Source of the DNA: Leifsonia sp. Leaf264
GTDB lineage: Bacteria; Actinomycetota; Actinomycetes; Actinomycetales; Microbacteriaceae
Length of the DNA stretch: 64,000 nucleotides
Direction of reading: 5' to 3'
Assembly: GCF_001422325.1 (NCBI RefSeq)
Contig: NZ_LMMR01000001.1
Location: 311,256 to 375,255 of the forward strand
Position numbers and translations under genes: made by a program. This document shows positions 52,301-61,875 of the stretch, one piece after another. Within the stretch, counting starts at the first letter, position 1; each line of letters begins with the position of its first letter. The notes under the pieces are model-generated. The model searched no databases and was not told the DNA's origin. It was given only the letters and a program-made list of their open reading frames with translations.

Positions 52301-53671
52301 TCAGCGGACCGACTTCACCTTGAAGTAGATGAGCCCGGCGCCGATCAAGGCGCACACGCCCCCGATCAGGTACAGGAGGGTGTAGTTCTTGACGCCTTCC
52401 GCGGCGCCGATGGTGATGATGGCGGCACCGAGCAGCGGCGCGAAAGCGCTCGGGATCTTCTGGGCGAACTGCACGACAGCCATGTATCGACCCGCTTCCG
52501 CGCGCTCGGGAAGGATCGTCATCACGATCGCCTGGTCGACCGCTCCGAAGGCAGCCAGGGCGAGGTTCATCAGGACCGCGCCCGCGATGAGTGCCGGCAT
52601 CGTGTACGCCGTCGCCTCCACGACGGCACCACAGGCGAACAGCACGGCGCCGATCACGACGAAGAGCTTACGGCGGCGGAGTTTGTCGGAGAGCCAGCCG
52701 CCACCGATGGCACCGACGACAGCCGCCACGATTCCCAGCAGGCCGATGATCGCGACCGTGCCGGCGACTTCCGAGATCGGCTTGTCGAGGCGTTGCGCGT
52801 AGAAGAAGGTGCCGAAGGTGGTGTTGAAGTAGAGGCCGACGAAGAAGATGAAGCGTCCGAGCCAGTTCCAGCCGAAGTCCGGGTACTTGCGGGGGTTGAA
52901 CACGAAGGCGCCGAAGACCTTCTTCAGGGAGATCCGGTCCGTGGGGAGGTCGAGCGTGCGGGAGTCGGCATCCTTTCCGAAGAACACGAAGCCGAGGGAG
53001 AGGATTCCACCGACGATGCCGGGCACGAGGAAGACGAGCGCCATGCTCGTGTGCACGACGGCGTAGACGAGTCCGATGCCCATGATCGCTGCGACCTGCG
53101 CTGCGACCCCGGTGACGGCTGACACACGGCCGCGCTGCTCGTCAGGGAGCTGGTCGGCTTGGATGAACAGCACGGCGGAGCCCACGTTGGCCCACCCGAA
53201 CATCGCGATCGTCCAACCCACGATCATGATCGGGACGTTGGGTGCGTACCCGATGATCGCGAGACCGATGAGTCCCACCACGATTCCGCCCACGATGAAG
53301 GGCCGACGCCTGCCGAAGCGACTGCGTGTGCGGTCGCTCCAGATCCCGACCAATGGCGACGTGAGGATGAACACGGTCTGCGCGATGCCGGTCGCGTAGC
53401 CGAGGATCTCCTCGTGGCCTGGGGCGAGCTGGTCGATACGCAGTGCCAGCGAGTACGACAGCGGCACGATGAAGGCCATCGCCGAGCCGAAGCTCATCAG
53501 TACGAGCCACAGGATGAAGCTCTTGCTCACCCGGGCGGTGGGACCGTCGATGTTGGGCATCGAGGTGGTGACCGGTCCGGCCGCGGCTCCTGCCGTGATC
53601 GGCCGCCCGGTCGCAGCCGCAATCGTTATGCGTTCCTGCTCTTCGGTGCTGAGGTTGTCATTGCTTGTCAT
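52301..53671 (-). CDS. MFS sugar/glycoside transporter
   Basis: This 456-residue protein has about twelve membrane segments and the motif LVGIWSDRTRSRFGRRRPFI near residue 105. That motif is shared by sucrose- and glycoside-type MFS/GPH carriers. No binding protein or ABC transporter occurs nearby, so it is the likely importer for the glycosides cut by the surrounding cytoplasmic hydrolases. The ATG at 53671 is favoured, with AAAGGAG about 12 bases upstream; upstream open frame is not supported. It lies 53 bp after manD. Confidence 0.87.
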   Translation of the reverse strand: MTSNDNLSTEEQERITIAAATGRPITAGAAAGPVTTSMPNIDGPTARVSKSFILWLVLMSFGSAMAFIVPLSYSLALRIDQLAPGHEEILGYATGIAQTVFILTSPLVGIWSDRTRSRFGRRRPFIVGGIVVGLIGLAIIGYAPNVPIMIVGWTIAMFGWANVGSAVLFIQADQLPDEQRGRVSAVTGVAAQVAAIMGIGLVYAVVHTSMALVFLVPGIVGGILSLGFVFFGKDADSRTLDLPTDRISLKKVFGAFVFNPRKYPDFGWNWLGRFIFFVGLYFNTTFGTFFYAQRLDKPISEVAGTVAIIGLLGIVAAVVGAIGGGWLSDKLRRRKLFVVIGAVLFACGAVVEATAYTMPALIAGAVLMNLALAAFGAVDQAIVMTILPERAEAGRYMAVVQFAQKIPSAFAPLLGAAIITIGAAEGVKNYTLLYLIGGVCALIGAGLIYFKVKSVR

Positions 53672-53724
53672 GGTCGGGGTGACTCCTTTGTCGATTCTGG
53701 CGGGTCTTGGGCGTTTCGGGGAAC

Positions 53725-54963
53725 TCACCAGTCGTGGACGGTGCCGTCCAGCAGGCGGTTGTACGGGAGATAGGCCCGTTCGTAGGGGTACTTGCCGGCT
53801 TCGTCGACGTCGAGTTCGACGCCGAGGCCGGGCTTGTCTCCCGGGTGCAGGTAGCCGTCGGTCCAGGTGAAGGACTGCTGGAAGACCTGATCGGTGCGGG
53901 AGCCGTGCTTCATGTACTCCTGGATGCCGAAGTTGTGGATGGCCAGGCCGAGATGCATCGCGGCCGCCATCCCGACCGGTGAGATGTCGGTCGGGCCGTG
54001 CATACCCGACTTGATCTGGTACATCGCTGCGTAGTCGAGCGTCTTCTTCAACGGTGAGATCCCGCCCATGTGCGTGACCGCGCCGCGCACGTAGTCGATG
54101 AGCTGGTCCCGGATGATGTCCTTGAAGTCCCAGATCGTGTTGAAGATCTCGCCGATCGCGAGTGGCGTGGTGGTGTGCTGGCGAACCAGACGCAGGGCTT
54201 CCTGGTTCTCCGCCGGGGTGCAGTCCTCGAGCCAGAACAGGTCATAGGGCTCGAGATCCTTGCCGAGCCGTGCGGCCTGGATCGGTGTCATGCGGTGGTG
54301 CCCGTCGTGGAGGAGCGGGATGTCGGGTCCGAACTCGTTGCGGACCGCTTCGAAGACACCAGGGAGATGGGTGAGATACGCCCGGGTGTCCCAGTCTTCT
54401 TCGACCGGCTTGGCGCCGCGCCGCGCCGGCTCGTGGTCGTAGCGGACGCTCGCATCGCCGACATCGGCTCCCTGGGCTGCGATGCCGTAGATGGCTGTGA
54501 GTGTCGGGACGCCGGTCTGCACGCGGATCGCCTTGTACCCCTGCTCCTGGTGCGCGCGGATCGAGTCGAACAGCTCGGGAAGTTCCTTGCCCGAAGCGTG
54601 ACCGTACGCCATGAGCCCGTTGCGACTCGCGCCGCCGAGAAGCTGGTAGACGGGCATACCGGCGGCCTTGCCCTTGATGTCCCAGAGGGCCATGTCGACG
54701 GACGCGATGGCAGCCATCGTCACCGGACCGCGGCGCCAGTAGGCCCCGCGGTAGAGGAACTGCCAGGTGTCCTCGATGCGCGACGCGTCGCTGCCGATCA
54801 GCAGCGGTACAACGTGCTCGCGCAGGTAGGCGACGACCGCGAGCTCACGGCCGTTCAGTGTTGCGTCACCAAGGCCAGTGATGCCGTCCGCCGTTGTGAT
54901 CTTCAGTGTCACGAAGTTGCGGTCGGGGCTTGTCACGATGACTTCGGCCCTGTCGATGATCAT
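53725..54963 (-). CDS. manD: D-mannonate dehydratase (enolase superfamily, ManD/RspA)
   Basis: This 412-residue enolase-superfamily enzyme would convert D-mannonate to 2-keto-3-deoxygluconate. It begins [42 protein letters not shown] lies near residue 72, DGHHRMTP near 215 (metal Asp and catalytic His), then [12 protein letters not shown] and [12 protein letters not shown]. These are landmarks of the ManD branch. GGGAAG precedes the ATG. It heads the leftward operon and diverges from uxaC across two LacI-type operators. Confidence 0.9.
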   Translation of the reverse strand: MIIDRAEVIVTSPDRNFVTLKITTADGITGLGDATLNGRELAVVAYLREHVVPLLIGSDASRIEDTWQFLYRGAYWRRGPVTMAAIASVDMALWDIKGKAAGMPVYQLLGGASRNGLMAYGHASGKELPELFDSIRAHQEQGYKAIRVQTGVPTLTAIYGIAAQGADVGDASVRYDHEPARRGAKPVEEDWDTRAYLTHLPGVFEAVRNEFGPDIPLLHDGHHRMTPIQAARLGKDLEPYDLFWLEDCTPAENQEALRLVRQHTTTPLAIGEIFNTIWDFKDIIRDQLIDYVRGAVTHMGGISPLKKTLDYAAMYQIKSGMHGPTDISPVGMAAAMHLGLAIHNFGIQEYMKHGSRTDQVFQQSFTWTDGYLHPGDKPGLGVELDVDEAGKYPYERAYLPYNRLLDGTVHDW

Positions 54964-55040
54964 GTCTGTCTTCCCTCGATGTGGCGTCGGTGCCGGGCGC
55001 GGCGCTGCGACGGACACCAGTGAATCAGACATGAACGAAA

Positions 55041-55058
55041 ATGGCAAACGGTTGCCAT
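55041..55058. promoter_or_regulatory. LacI-type operator 1
   Basis: ATGGCAAACGGTTGCCAT is an 18-bp palindrome with a central CG and a single mismatched pair, the usual form of a LacI-family site. It lies in the shared manD-uxaC promoter region. The adjacent LacI gene at the end of the rightward operon is the likely binder. Confidence 0.75.
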
Positions 55059-55107
55059 CCCAGAAGCCTCCAAGTTTGGATCACCGCAGATGCAGGCGGG
55101 CGGCCAA

Positions 55108-55125
55108 TTGACAAACGGTTGCCAA
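55108..55125. promoter_or_regulatory. LacI-type operator 2 overlapping the uxaC promoter
   Basis: TTGACAAACGGTTGCCAA shares the ACAAACGGTTGCCA-like core with operator 1, with two mismatched pairs. Its first six bases are a consensus -35 (TTGACA). A CAGAAT -10 lies 18 bases downstream (55132-55137). A bound repressor would block uxaC transcription directly. Confidence 0.75.
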
Positions 55126-55144
55126 GCTGCACAGAATGGTGCCC

Positions 55145-56539
55145 ATGTTCCAGCCCCGACGACGTGACACCGACCGACTGCTCCCCGCCGAGCCTCGAGT
55201 CCGTGAACTCGCCCGCGAGCTCTACCTGCGAGTAGAGGGCGCCCCGATCATCTCCCCGCATGGGCACGTCCCGATCGGATGGCTCGCCGAGGATGCCCCG
55301 TTCGCCGACCCGGCCAGTCTCTTCATCTCTCACGACCACTACGTGACCCGACTCCTGCACGCAGCTGGTGTCGACCTGGCAAACCTCGGTGTCGCCGGCG
55401 AACCGGCCGACCCACGGGCTGCCTGGCGCATCCTCGCCGAGAATTGGCATCTGTTCGCAGGGACGTCATCCGGCTACTGGCTCGAGGAAGAACTGGACTC
55501 GATCTTCGGCATCCGCACTCCCCTGGATTCAGGATCCGCAGATGCCATCTACGACAGCATCATGGCCCGGTTGTCGCTGCCCGAGTTTCGACCGCGCGCA
55601 CTCTTCGAGCAGTTCGGCATCGAGGTGTTGGCGACGACCGACGATCCGCTGGACGACCTGAGCGAACATGTACGCGCCCAACGCGGCCTGACCGGACGCG
55701 TCATCCCCACCTTCCGACCGGATCGCTACGTGGACCCGGACGCTGCCGGCTTCGCCTCGAATGTCGAGCGACTGCTCGCCGCGACCGAGCAGCCATCGAC
55801 GTTCGCGGGCTACCTGGCCGCCCTCGAGAACCGACGCGAGTACTTCCAGCGACACGGGGCCGTGTCGGCCGACCACGGCGTGGAGGAGCCGTTCACGGTC
55901 GATCTGGAGCACCACGATGCCGAGGCGCTCTTCCAAGCCGCCCTCGGAGGCACGGCCACTGCGTCAGATCGGCGCACGTTCCGCGGCCACATGCTGCTCC
56001 AGATGGCCCGGATGAGCGTCGAAGACGGACTCGTGATGACCATTCACGCCGGAGTGCTCCGCAACCACAACACTCCGACCCTCGAGCGCTTCGGGCCGGA
56101 CAGTGGTCACGACATCCCGGTCCGGACCGACTTCACGCGCGGTCTGCGGCCACTCCTCGAGCGCTTCGGGCTACAGCGGGACTTCCACCTGGTGCTGTTC
56201 GCCGTGGACGAGACCGTCTACTCGCGCGAGCTGGCGCCGCTGGCCGGCTTCTACCCCGCGGTGTACATCGGCGCGCCGTGGTGGTTCCTCGATGCGCCCG
56301 ACGCGATCGCCCGGTTCCGAGCCGCCACGACCGAGACCGCCGGCTTCTCGCGCGGGTCGGGCTTCATCGACGACACCCGCGCCTTCCTGTCGATTCCGGC
56401 GCGTCACGACACTGCCCGACGGGCCGATGCCGCCTTCCTCGCCCGATTGGTCGCGGAGAGTCGCATTACGATGGCGGCGGCCGAGCGGATCGCGGACGAC
56501 ATCGTCGGGCCGCAGCCCAAGCGGGTGTTCAAACTGTGA
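55145..56539 (+). CDS. uxaC: Uronate isomerase
   Basis: This 464-residue amidohydrolase-fold enzyme isomerises glucuronate to fructuronate (or galacturonate to tagaturonate). The metal-binding ISPHGHVP motif is near residue 35, followed by family segments such as NWHLFAGTSSGYWLEEEL, EVLATTDDPLDDL and GAPWWFLDAPDAI. The ATG at 55145 would be the first transcribed codon given the -35/-10 pair. An in-frame ATG at 55136 adds three residues. Its stop overlaps the next start (GTGA), beginning a tightly coupled hexuronate operon. Confidence 0.92.
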   Translation: MFQPRRRDTDRLLPAEPRVRELARELYLRVEGAPIISPHGHVPIGWLAEDAPFADPASLFISHDHYVTRLLHAAGVDLANLGVAGEPADPRAAWRILAENWHLFAGTSSGYWLEEELDSIFGIRTPLDSGSADAIYDSIMARLSLPEFRPRALFEQFGIEVLATTDDPLDDLSEHVRAQRGLTGRVIPTFRPDRYVDPDAAGFASNVERLLAATEQPSTFAGYLAALENRREYFQRHGAVSADHGVEEPFTVDLEHHDAEALFQAALGGTATASDRRTFRGHMLLQMARMSVEDGLVMTIHAGVLRNHNTPTLERFGPDSGHDIPVRTDFTRGLRPLLERFGLQRDFHLVLFAVDETVYSRELAPLAGFYPAVYIGAPWWFLDAPDAIARFRAATTETAGFSRGSGFIDDTRAFLSIPARHDTARRADAAFLARLVAESRITMAAAERIADDIVGPQPKRVFKL

Positions 56540-57918
56540 CCGACACGACCACACTCGCACCGCGGCTCGTTCGCGTTACTCCAGCACCCCCCGTGAGGAT
56601 CGTCCACCTCGGGCTCGGCGCCTTCGCACGCTCCCACACAGCGTGGTACACGGCGCACGCTACGGACGCCGCAGACTGGGGCATCGCCGCCTACGCGGGA
56701 CGCACCAGGACCCTCGCGGATGCACTCACCGCTCAGGACGGCCTCTACACGCTCGTCCTTCGCGGGCCACAAGACGACAGCACCGAGACGATCACCAGCC
56801 TCGTGCGCGCCCACGCGGCCGCAGACGTGCGCCAGCTTCTGAACGACCTCGCCGCTGCCTCGACGGCGGTCGTCACTCTGACGATCACCGAAGCCGGATA
56901 CAAGCTGAGCGCGGGCGGCACGCTGGACCTCGCCGACCCTGGCGTCCTGGCAGACCTGCACCTGCTTCGCACGATCGGCGCCGACCGGATCGACGCCGAC
57001 GTGGCATCACCGGTCACTGTGCTCGGGCGCCTCGTCCTCGGACTCGAACTGCGCCGGCGCGCCGGGAACGGTCCTGTGACACTCCTGTCCTGCGACAACC
57101 TCCCCGACAATGGCGGCGTCCTGCTCTCAGCCGTTGCAGCATTGGCAGCGGTGGTTCCCGGACTCGCCGACTGGATCCGCGAGTCGGTCGGTTTCGCGTC
57201 GAGTTCCGTCGACCGCATCACGCCGCGTCTGTCCGGTGCGGATGCAGCGGCCCTGGAAGCCGCCCTCGATGACCGGTCCCCCGTCGTCGCCGAGCCGTTC
57301 GGCGACTGGGTGATCTCCGGCGACTTCCTCGCGGGCAGGCCGGCGTGGGACACCGCGGGAGCTCGCTTCGTCGACGACCTCGAACCATGGGAAGCGCGCA
57401 AACTCTGGATGCTCAACGGCGCCCATACGCTGCTCGCCTGCCTGGGAGCGCTCCGCGGGCATTCGACCGTCGCCGAAGCGATCGCAGACCCGGTCTGTCG
57501 CGATGCGGTTGAACGCCTGTGGGATGAGGCGGCGGGCAACCTGCCACCAGGTCTCGAGCTCGCGGACTATCGCGACGCGCTCCTCGAACGCTTCGGCAAC
57601 TCCCGCATCAGCCACGCTCTCACTCAGATCGCGGCAGACACCGTCACCAAGCTGCGCCTCCGCATCGCTCCAGTGGTCGTTGCCGAGCTGGCCTCCGGAC
57701 GTGTCCCCCTCGGCGGCGCGACTGCCGTGGCGGCATGGATCGCCGCCGGGCGCGCGGGACTGCTCCCCGATCCCTCGACGACACGCGCCGAGAGCATCCG
57801 TGATTCGATCGAACAGGTTCACCCGCGGCTCGCCGCCGACAGCGCATTCGTCGCACTCGTCGAGCAGGTACTCGCACAACTTCCTTCAGCCCAGACCGCA
57901 CCACCAGAACGAGGATGA
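56536..57918 (+). CDS. uxuB: Fructuronate reductase-type mannitol dehydrogenase-family protein
   Basis: This 460-residue long-chain polyol dehydrogenase has an N-terminal Rossmann segment (IVHLGLGAFARSHTAWY near residue 20). The conserved KLWMLNGAHT motif near residue 290 carries the K-x5-N-x2-H type active-site residues. In this context it should reduce fructuronate to mannonate with NADH. The family cannot always be told from tagaturonate reductase or mannitol dehydrogenase. The GTG overlaps the uxaC stop by three bases. Confidence 0.88.
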   Translation: MTDTTTLAPRLVRVTPAPPVRIVHLGLGAFARSHTAWYTAHATDAADWGIAAYAGRTRTLADALTAQDGLYTLVLRGPQDDSTETITSLVRAHAAADVRQLLNDLAAASTAVVTLTITEAGYKLSAGGTLDLADPGVLADLHLLRTIGADRIDADVASPVTVLGRLVLGLELRRRAGNGPVTLLSCDNLPDNGGVLLSAVAALAAVVPGLADWIRESVGFASSSVDRITPRLSGADAAALEAALDDRSPVVAEPFGDWVISGDFLAGRPAWDTAGARFVDDLEPWEARKLWMLNGAHTLLACLGALRGHSTVAEAIADPVCRDAVERLWDEAAGNLPPGLELADYRDALLERFGNSRISHALTQIAADTVTKLRLRIAPVVVAELASGRVPLGGATAVAAWIAAGRAGLLPDPSTTRAESIRDSIEQVHPRLAADSAFVALVEQVLAQLPSAQTAPPERG

Positions 57919-57919
57919 G

Positions 57920-59143
57920 ATGACCACCTTCCCGAACGGCTTCCTCTGGGGAGCCTCCACCGCCCCGCACCAGATCGAAGGCAACAACGTCAACAGCGAC
58001 TGGTGGGCGCAGGAGCAGGTGACCCCGGGCATGGAGCTCTCCGGCGACGCCGTCGACAGCTACCACCGCTACCGCGAGGACATCCAGCTTCTGGCCGACG
58101 CCGGGCTCAACAGCTACCGCTTCGGCATCGAGTGGGCACGCATCGAGCCCCTCCCCGGGCGCTTCTCGAAAGCCGAACTCGCCCACTACCGCCGAATGAT
58201 CGACCACTGCGTCGAACTCGGCATCACCCCGGTGATCACGCTGCAGCACTTCACGACTCCGCTGTGGTTCGCGAAGGACGGCGGATGGAGCGCCGCCGAC
58301 GCGTCGGACAAGTTCGAACGATTCGTCACCGAGGCAACGACGATCCTCGACGGCGTCGAATGGGTCGCCACGATGAACGAGCCCAACATGCAAGCCGCGA
58401 TCATGACCGCAATGAAGCGGATGCAGGAGCAGGCGGGCGGCCAGTGGCAGAGCCCGACCGTCGAGGCCGACAGCGACGAGGACCGCGAGCAGGCCAGCCG
58501 CAACTTCCTCACCTACGCGGATCCCACCATCAGCCGGAAGTTCGTCGACATCCACCACGCGGCACGGGAGATCCTCCACGCACGCACCGACGCGAAGGTC
58601 GGCTGGACCATCGCGGCCGGCGCCCTCACCGCAGCCCCAGGCGGCGAAGCGAAGCTCGAAGAGATCCGCTACGGCAAGGAGGACATCTTCTGGGAAGGCA
58701 GCCGCGGCGACGACTGGGTGGGCGTGCAGGCGTACTCCAGCCAGGAGGTGGACGCGACAGGTCTCGTGCCGCACCCGAAGCGCCCCGACAACACACTCGT
58801 CGGCACGACCTACCGTCCCGACTCGCTCGAAATGGCCGTGCGTCACGCGACCGAGGTGACGCAGGGCGTCCCGATCATCATCACCGAGAACGGTATCGCG
58901 ACCCGCGACGACGCTCAGCGCATCCGCTACACCGACGAGGCGCTGCAGGGTCTGCACCATGCGATCTCGGACGGGATCGACGTGCGCGGCTACCTGCACT
59001 GGACGCTGCTCGACAACTTCGAGTGGGGACACTGGGAGCCCACATTCGGTCTCATCGCGGTCGACCGCGATACCTTCGAGCGTTCCCCGAAGCCCAGCCT
59101 CGCTTGGCTCGGCGCAGTCGCGGCGCGCAACGGGATCGCGTGA
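57920..59143 (+). CDS. GH1-family beta-glycosidase
   Basis: This 407-residue (beta/alpha)8 hydrolase has the acid/base in TMNEPN near residue 155 and the nucleophile in IIITENGI near residue 320. FLWGASTAPHQIEGNN marks the N-terminus. It is somewhat shorter than the usual 440-470 residues but has both carboxylates. It likely cuts beta-glucosides or related units of the imported compound. GAGGA lies 5-6 bases before the ATG. The stop overlaps the SDR start (GTGA). Confidence 0.9.
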   Translation: MTTFPNGFLWGASTAPHQIEGNNVNSDWWAQEQVTPGMELSGDAVDSYHRYREDIQLLADAGLNSYRFGIEWARIEPLPGRFSKAELAHYRRMIDHCVELGITPVITLQHFTTPLWFAKDGGWSAADASDKFERFVTEATTILDGVEWVATMNEPNMQAAIMTAMKRMQEQAGGQWQSPTVEADSDEDREQASRNFLTYADPTISRKFVDIHHAAREILHARTDAKVGWTIAAGALTAAPGGEAKLEEIRYGKEDIFWEGSRGDDWVGVQAYSSQEVDATGLVPHPKRPDNTLVGTTYRPDSLEMAVRHATEVTQGVPIIITENGIATRDDAQRIRYTDEALQGLHHAISDGIDVRGYLHWTLLDNFEWGHWEPTFGLIAVDRDTFERSPKPSLAWLGAVAARNGIA

Positions 59144-59979
59144 GCACGACCATGTCATTCCCCTTCGCCGACGTCTCGGCACACCCCCTGACCGACCTCC
59201 TCTCCCTGCACGGCCGTGCCGCCCTCGTCACCGGCGGCGCACAAGGCCTGGGCAAGGCGATCGCGCTCCGCCTCGCCGAGGCCGGCGCATCCGTCGCCAT
59301 CGCAGACCTCGACGAGCAGCGTTCCCACGACGCTGCCCAGGACATCACCACACGCTTCGGCACCCCCGCGATCGGCGTCAGGATGGACGTCACCGACTCC
59401 GCTTCCGTCGAGGCGGCAGCGATGGCCGCAACGGAAGCCTTCGGGCGCCTCGACGTCTGGGTCAACAACGCCGGCGTCTTCCCGAGCACCCCGTTGCTCG
59501 ACATGAGCGACGAGGCGTGGGACGCCGTGCTCGCCGTCAACACCACCGGGGTCCGCAACGGTGCCCGAGAGGCCGCTCGCCGGATGGCATCAGGCGGCGT
59601 GGTGGTCAACGTCATCTCGACCGCCGGGTTCCGGGGCATCGCTCCAGGCCTCTCGGCCTACGTCGCCTCCAAGCACGCAGCTCGCGGACTCACGAAGCAA
59701 CTCGCTCTCGAACTGGCGCCCCGCGGCATCCGCGTCCTCGGCGTCGCACCGAGCTACGTTCCGACCGAAGGCAACATGGCAGCCGCCGCTGCCGCAATGA
59801 GTGCCATGGGTCTTGCCGACACAGACGGCGGCAGCATGCCGGCGGCGATGACGCAGTCCCTCATCGGGCGTCTCGGCACACCCGACGACATCGCCCGAGT
59901 AGTGCTCTTCTGCGCGAGCGATCTCTCGCTCATCATGACCGGAAGCACCTTGCTGGCCGACGCCGGCGAGACAATCTGA
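59140..59979 (+). CDS. Short-chain dehydrogenase/reductase of the hexuronate locus
   Basis: This 279-residue classical SDR has cofactor motif TGGAQGLGKA near residue 28, the NNAG motif in WVNNAGVFP, and catalytic YVASK near residue 174. It would oxidise or reduce a sugar, sugar acid or aglycone hydroxyl. The GTG start overlaps the GH1 stop; an ATG four codons later is the alternative. The substrate is unknown, though gluconate- or hexuronate-type compounds fit the context. Confidence 0.88.
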   Translation: MSTTMSFPFADVSAHPLTDLLSLHGRAALVTGGAQGLGKAIALRLAEAGASVAIADLDEQRSHDAAQDITTRFGTPAIGVRMDVTDSASVEAAAMAATEAFGRLDVWVNNAGVFPSTPLLDMSDEAWDAVLAVNTTGVRNGAREAARRMASGGVVVNVISTAGFRGIAPGLSAYVASKHAARGLTKQLALELAPRGIRVLGVAPSYVPTEGNMAAAAAAMSAMGLADTDGGSMPAAMTQSLIGRLGTPDDIARVVLFCASDLSLIMTGSTLLADAGETI

Positions 59980-60041
59980 TCAACCCCGTCACCACCCCTC
60001 GGCCTTTCCCCGCATCCATGCATCGACGCACAGGAGTCTTC

Positions 60042-61844
60042 ATGCTCAAGCCCACCCCCACCCCCACCCGCGAACTCGTCAATCTCGACGGCGTCTGGCG
60101 TTTCGGAATCGACTCCCGCCTCGCCTCGGAGCCGTGGACCGGCATCCTCGACACCCCCCTCGAGGCTGCTGTTCCCGCGAGCTACAACGACCAGTTCACC
60201 GATGCGGAGATCCGCGACCACGTCGGATGGGTGTACTACCAGCGTGAGGTTCGCGTACCTCGCGGCTGGTCGGAGGAGCGCATCCTGCTCCGTTTCGACG
60301 CCGCGACGCACGCCGCACGCGTCTACGTCGACGACGAGCTGGTCGGGGAGCATGTCGGCGGCTACACCCCGTTCGATCTCGACATCACCGACCGAGTCCA
60401 TGCGGGCGACGCCTTCCGGCTGACCGTCGCGGTGAGCGGCGACCTGTCCAATGAGACGATCCCGCCCGGCAAGATCGAGGTCGGGATGGACGGGCGCCGG
60501 AAGCAGGTCTACTTCCATGACTTCTTCAACTACGCCGGCCTCGCCCGGTCCGTGTGGCTGCACAGCGTCCCGCGCGTCTCGATCGACGACGTGACTGTCG
60601 TGACGGCATTCGAGGGCACCACGGGCTCAGTGGAGTACAGCGTCGAGACCTCAGCCCCCACAACTGTTCGGGTTCGACTCGCGGATGCCGCCGGACGGGT
60701 CGTGGCGGAGGCATCCGGCGCATCCGGAGTGCTGAGCATCGCAGACGTCGTGCTCTGGAAGCCGGGCGCCGCCTACCTCTACGAGCTCACCGTCGAGGCC
60801 GTCGATGGGGACGTCGTCGTCGACAGCTACCCGCTCGCCGTCGGCGTGCGCACCGTGGAGGTGAAAGGACACGAGTTCCTCATCAACGGCGAGCCGTTCT
60901 ACTTCACGGGATTCGGCAAGCACGAGGACTCGGTCATCCGAGGCAAGGGACACGACGACGCGTACATGGTGCACGACTTCCAGCTCATGGAATGGACGGG
61001 AGCGAACTCGTTCCGCACGTCGCACTACCCGTACGCCGAGGAAGTCCTCGACTTCGCAGACCGTCACGGCATCGTCGTCATCGATGAGACCGCGGCTGTC
61101 GGCCTCAACATGGGCGTCGTCGGCGGCATGACGGGCAAGCCCCCCTTCCCCACGTTCTCCGACCAGTACGCCAACGACAACACCCAAGCCGCCCACGCTC
61201 AGCACATCCGAGAGCTCATCACCCGCGACAAGAACCACCCCTCGGTCGTCATGTGGTGCATCGCCAACGAACCGGCGTCCAACGAGGACGGCGCGCTCGA
61301 GTACTTCAAGCCGCTCGTCGACCTGGCCCGAGAGCTCGACCCCACCCGACCGCTCACCTACGCGCTCGTGATGTTCGCAACCTTCCAGAACGACCAGCTC
61401 ATCGACCTGTTCGACGTCGTCAGCATGAACCGCTACTACGGCTGGTACATCGCCACCGGCGACCTCCAGACTGCCGAGATGTACCTGCAGGGCGACATCG
61501 CCGGTTGGATCGAGCGCACCGGAAAGCCCATCATGATGACCGAGTACGGCGCAGACACCCAACCCGGCCTCCACTCCGTCTGGGACCAGGCATGGACCGA
61601 GGAATACCAGGTCGACTACCTCGCGATGAACCACCGCGTCTTCGACCGCTTTCCCCAGTTCGTCGGCGAGCAGGTGTGGAACTTCGCCGACTTCGCGACA
61701 TCGAACGGCATCCACCGCGTCGACGGCAACAAGAAGGGCGTCTTCACCCGCGACCGCAAGCCCAAGGCGGCCGCGTTCGCCCTGCGCAAGCGGTGGACAG
61801 GACTGGAGGGCCGCAAGCCCGGCACGCCCGCAGACGAGAACTGA
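60042..61844 (+). CDS. gusA: Beta-glucuronidase (GH2)
   Basis: This 600-residue GH2 enzyme has a sugar-binding domain (residues 1-175), an Ig-like domain (to about 275) and a catalytic barrel. The acid/base lies in WCIANEPAS near residue 409 and the nucleophile in MMTEYGADT near residue 502. The GNKKG segment near residue 565 supplies the N-x-K motif that recognises the uronate carboxylate, which supports true glucuronidase activity. There is no signal peptide. AGGAG precedes the ATG by about seven bases. It feeds glucuronate to UxaC. Confidence 0.95.
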   Translation: MLKPTPTPTRELVNLDGVWRFGIDSRLASEPWTGILDTPLEAAVPASYNDQFTDAEIRDHVGWVYYQREVRVPRGWSEERILLRFDAATHAARVYVDDELVGEHVGGYTPFDLDITDRVHAGDAFRLTVAVSGDLSNETIPPGKIEVGMDGRRKQVYFHDFFNYAGLARSVWLHSVPRVSIDDVTVVTAFEGTTGSVEYSVETSAPTTVRVRLADAAGRVVAEASGASGVLSIADVVLWKPGAAYLYELTVEAVDGDVVVDSYPLAVGVRTVEVKGHEFLINGEPFYFTGFGKHEDSVIRGKGHDDAYMVHDFQLMEWTGANSFRTSHYPYAEEVLDFADRHGIVVIDETAAVGLNMGVVGGMTGKPPFPTFSDQYANDNTQAAHAQHIRELITRDKNHPSVVMWCIANEPASNEDGALEYFKPLVDLARELDPTRPLTYALVMFATFQNDQLIDLFDVVSMNRYYGWYIATGDLQTAEMYLQGDIAGWIERTGKPIMMTEYGADTQPGLHSVWDQAWTEEYQVDYLAMNHRVFDRFPQFVGEQVWNFADFATSNGIHRVDGNKKGVFTRDRKPKAAAFALRKRWTGLEGRKPGTPADEN

Positions 61845-61875
61845 GCCGGCGACCTGCCCCGAAAGGCACCACCGC

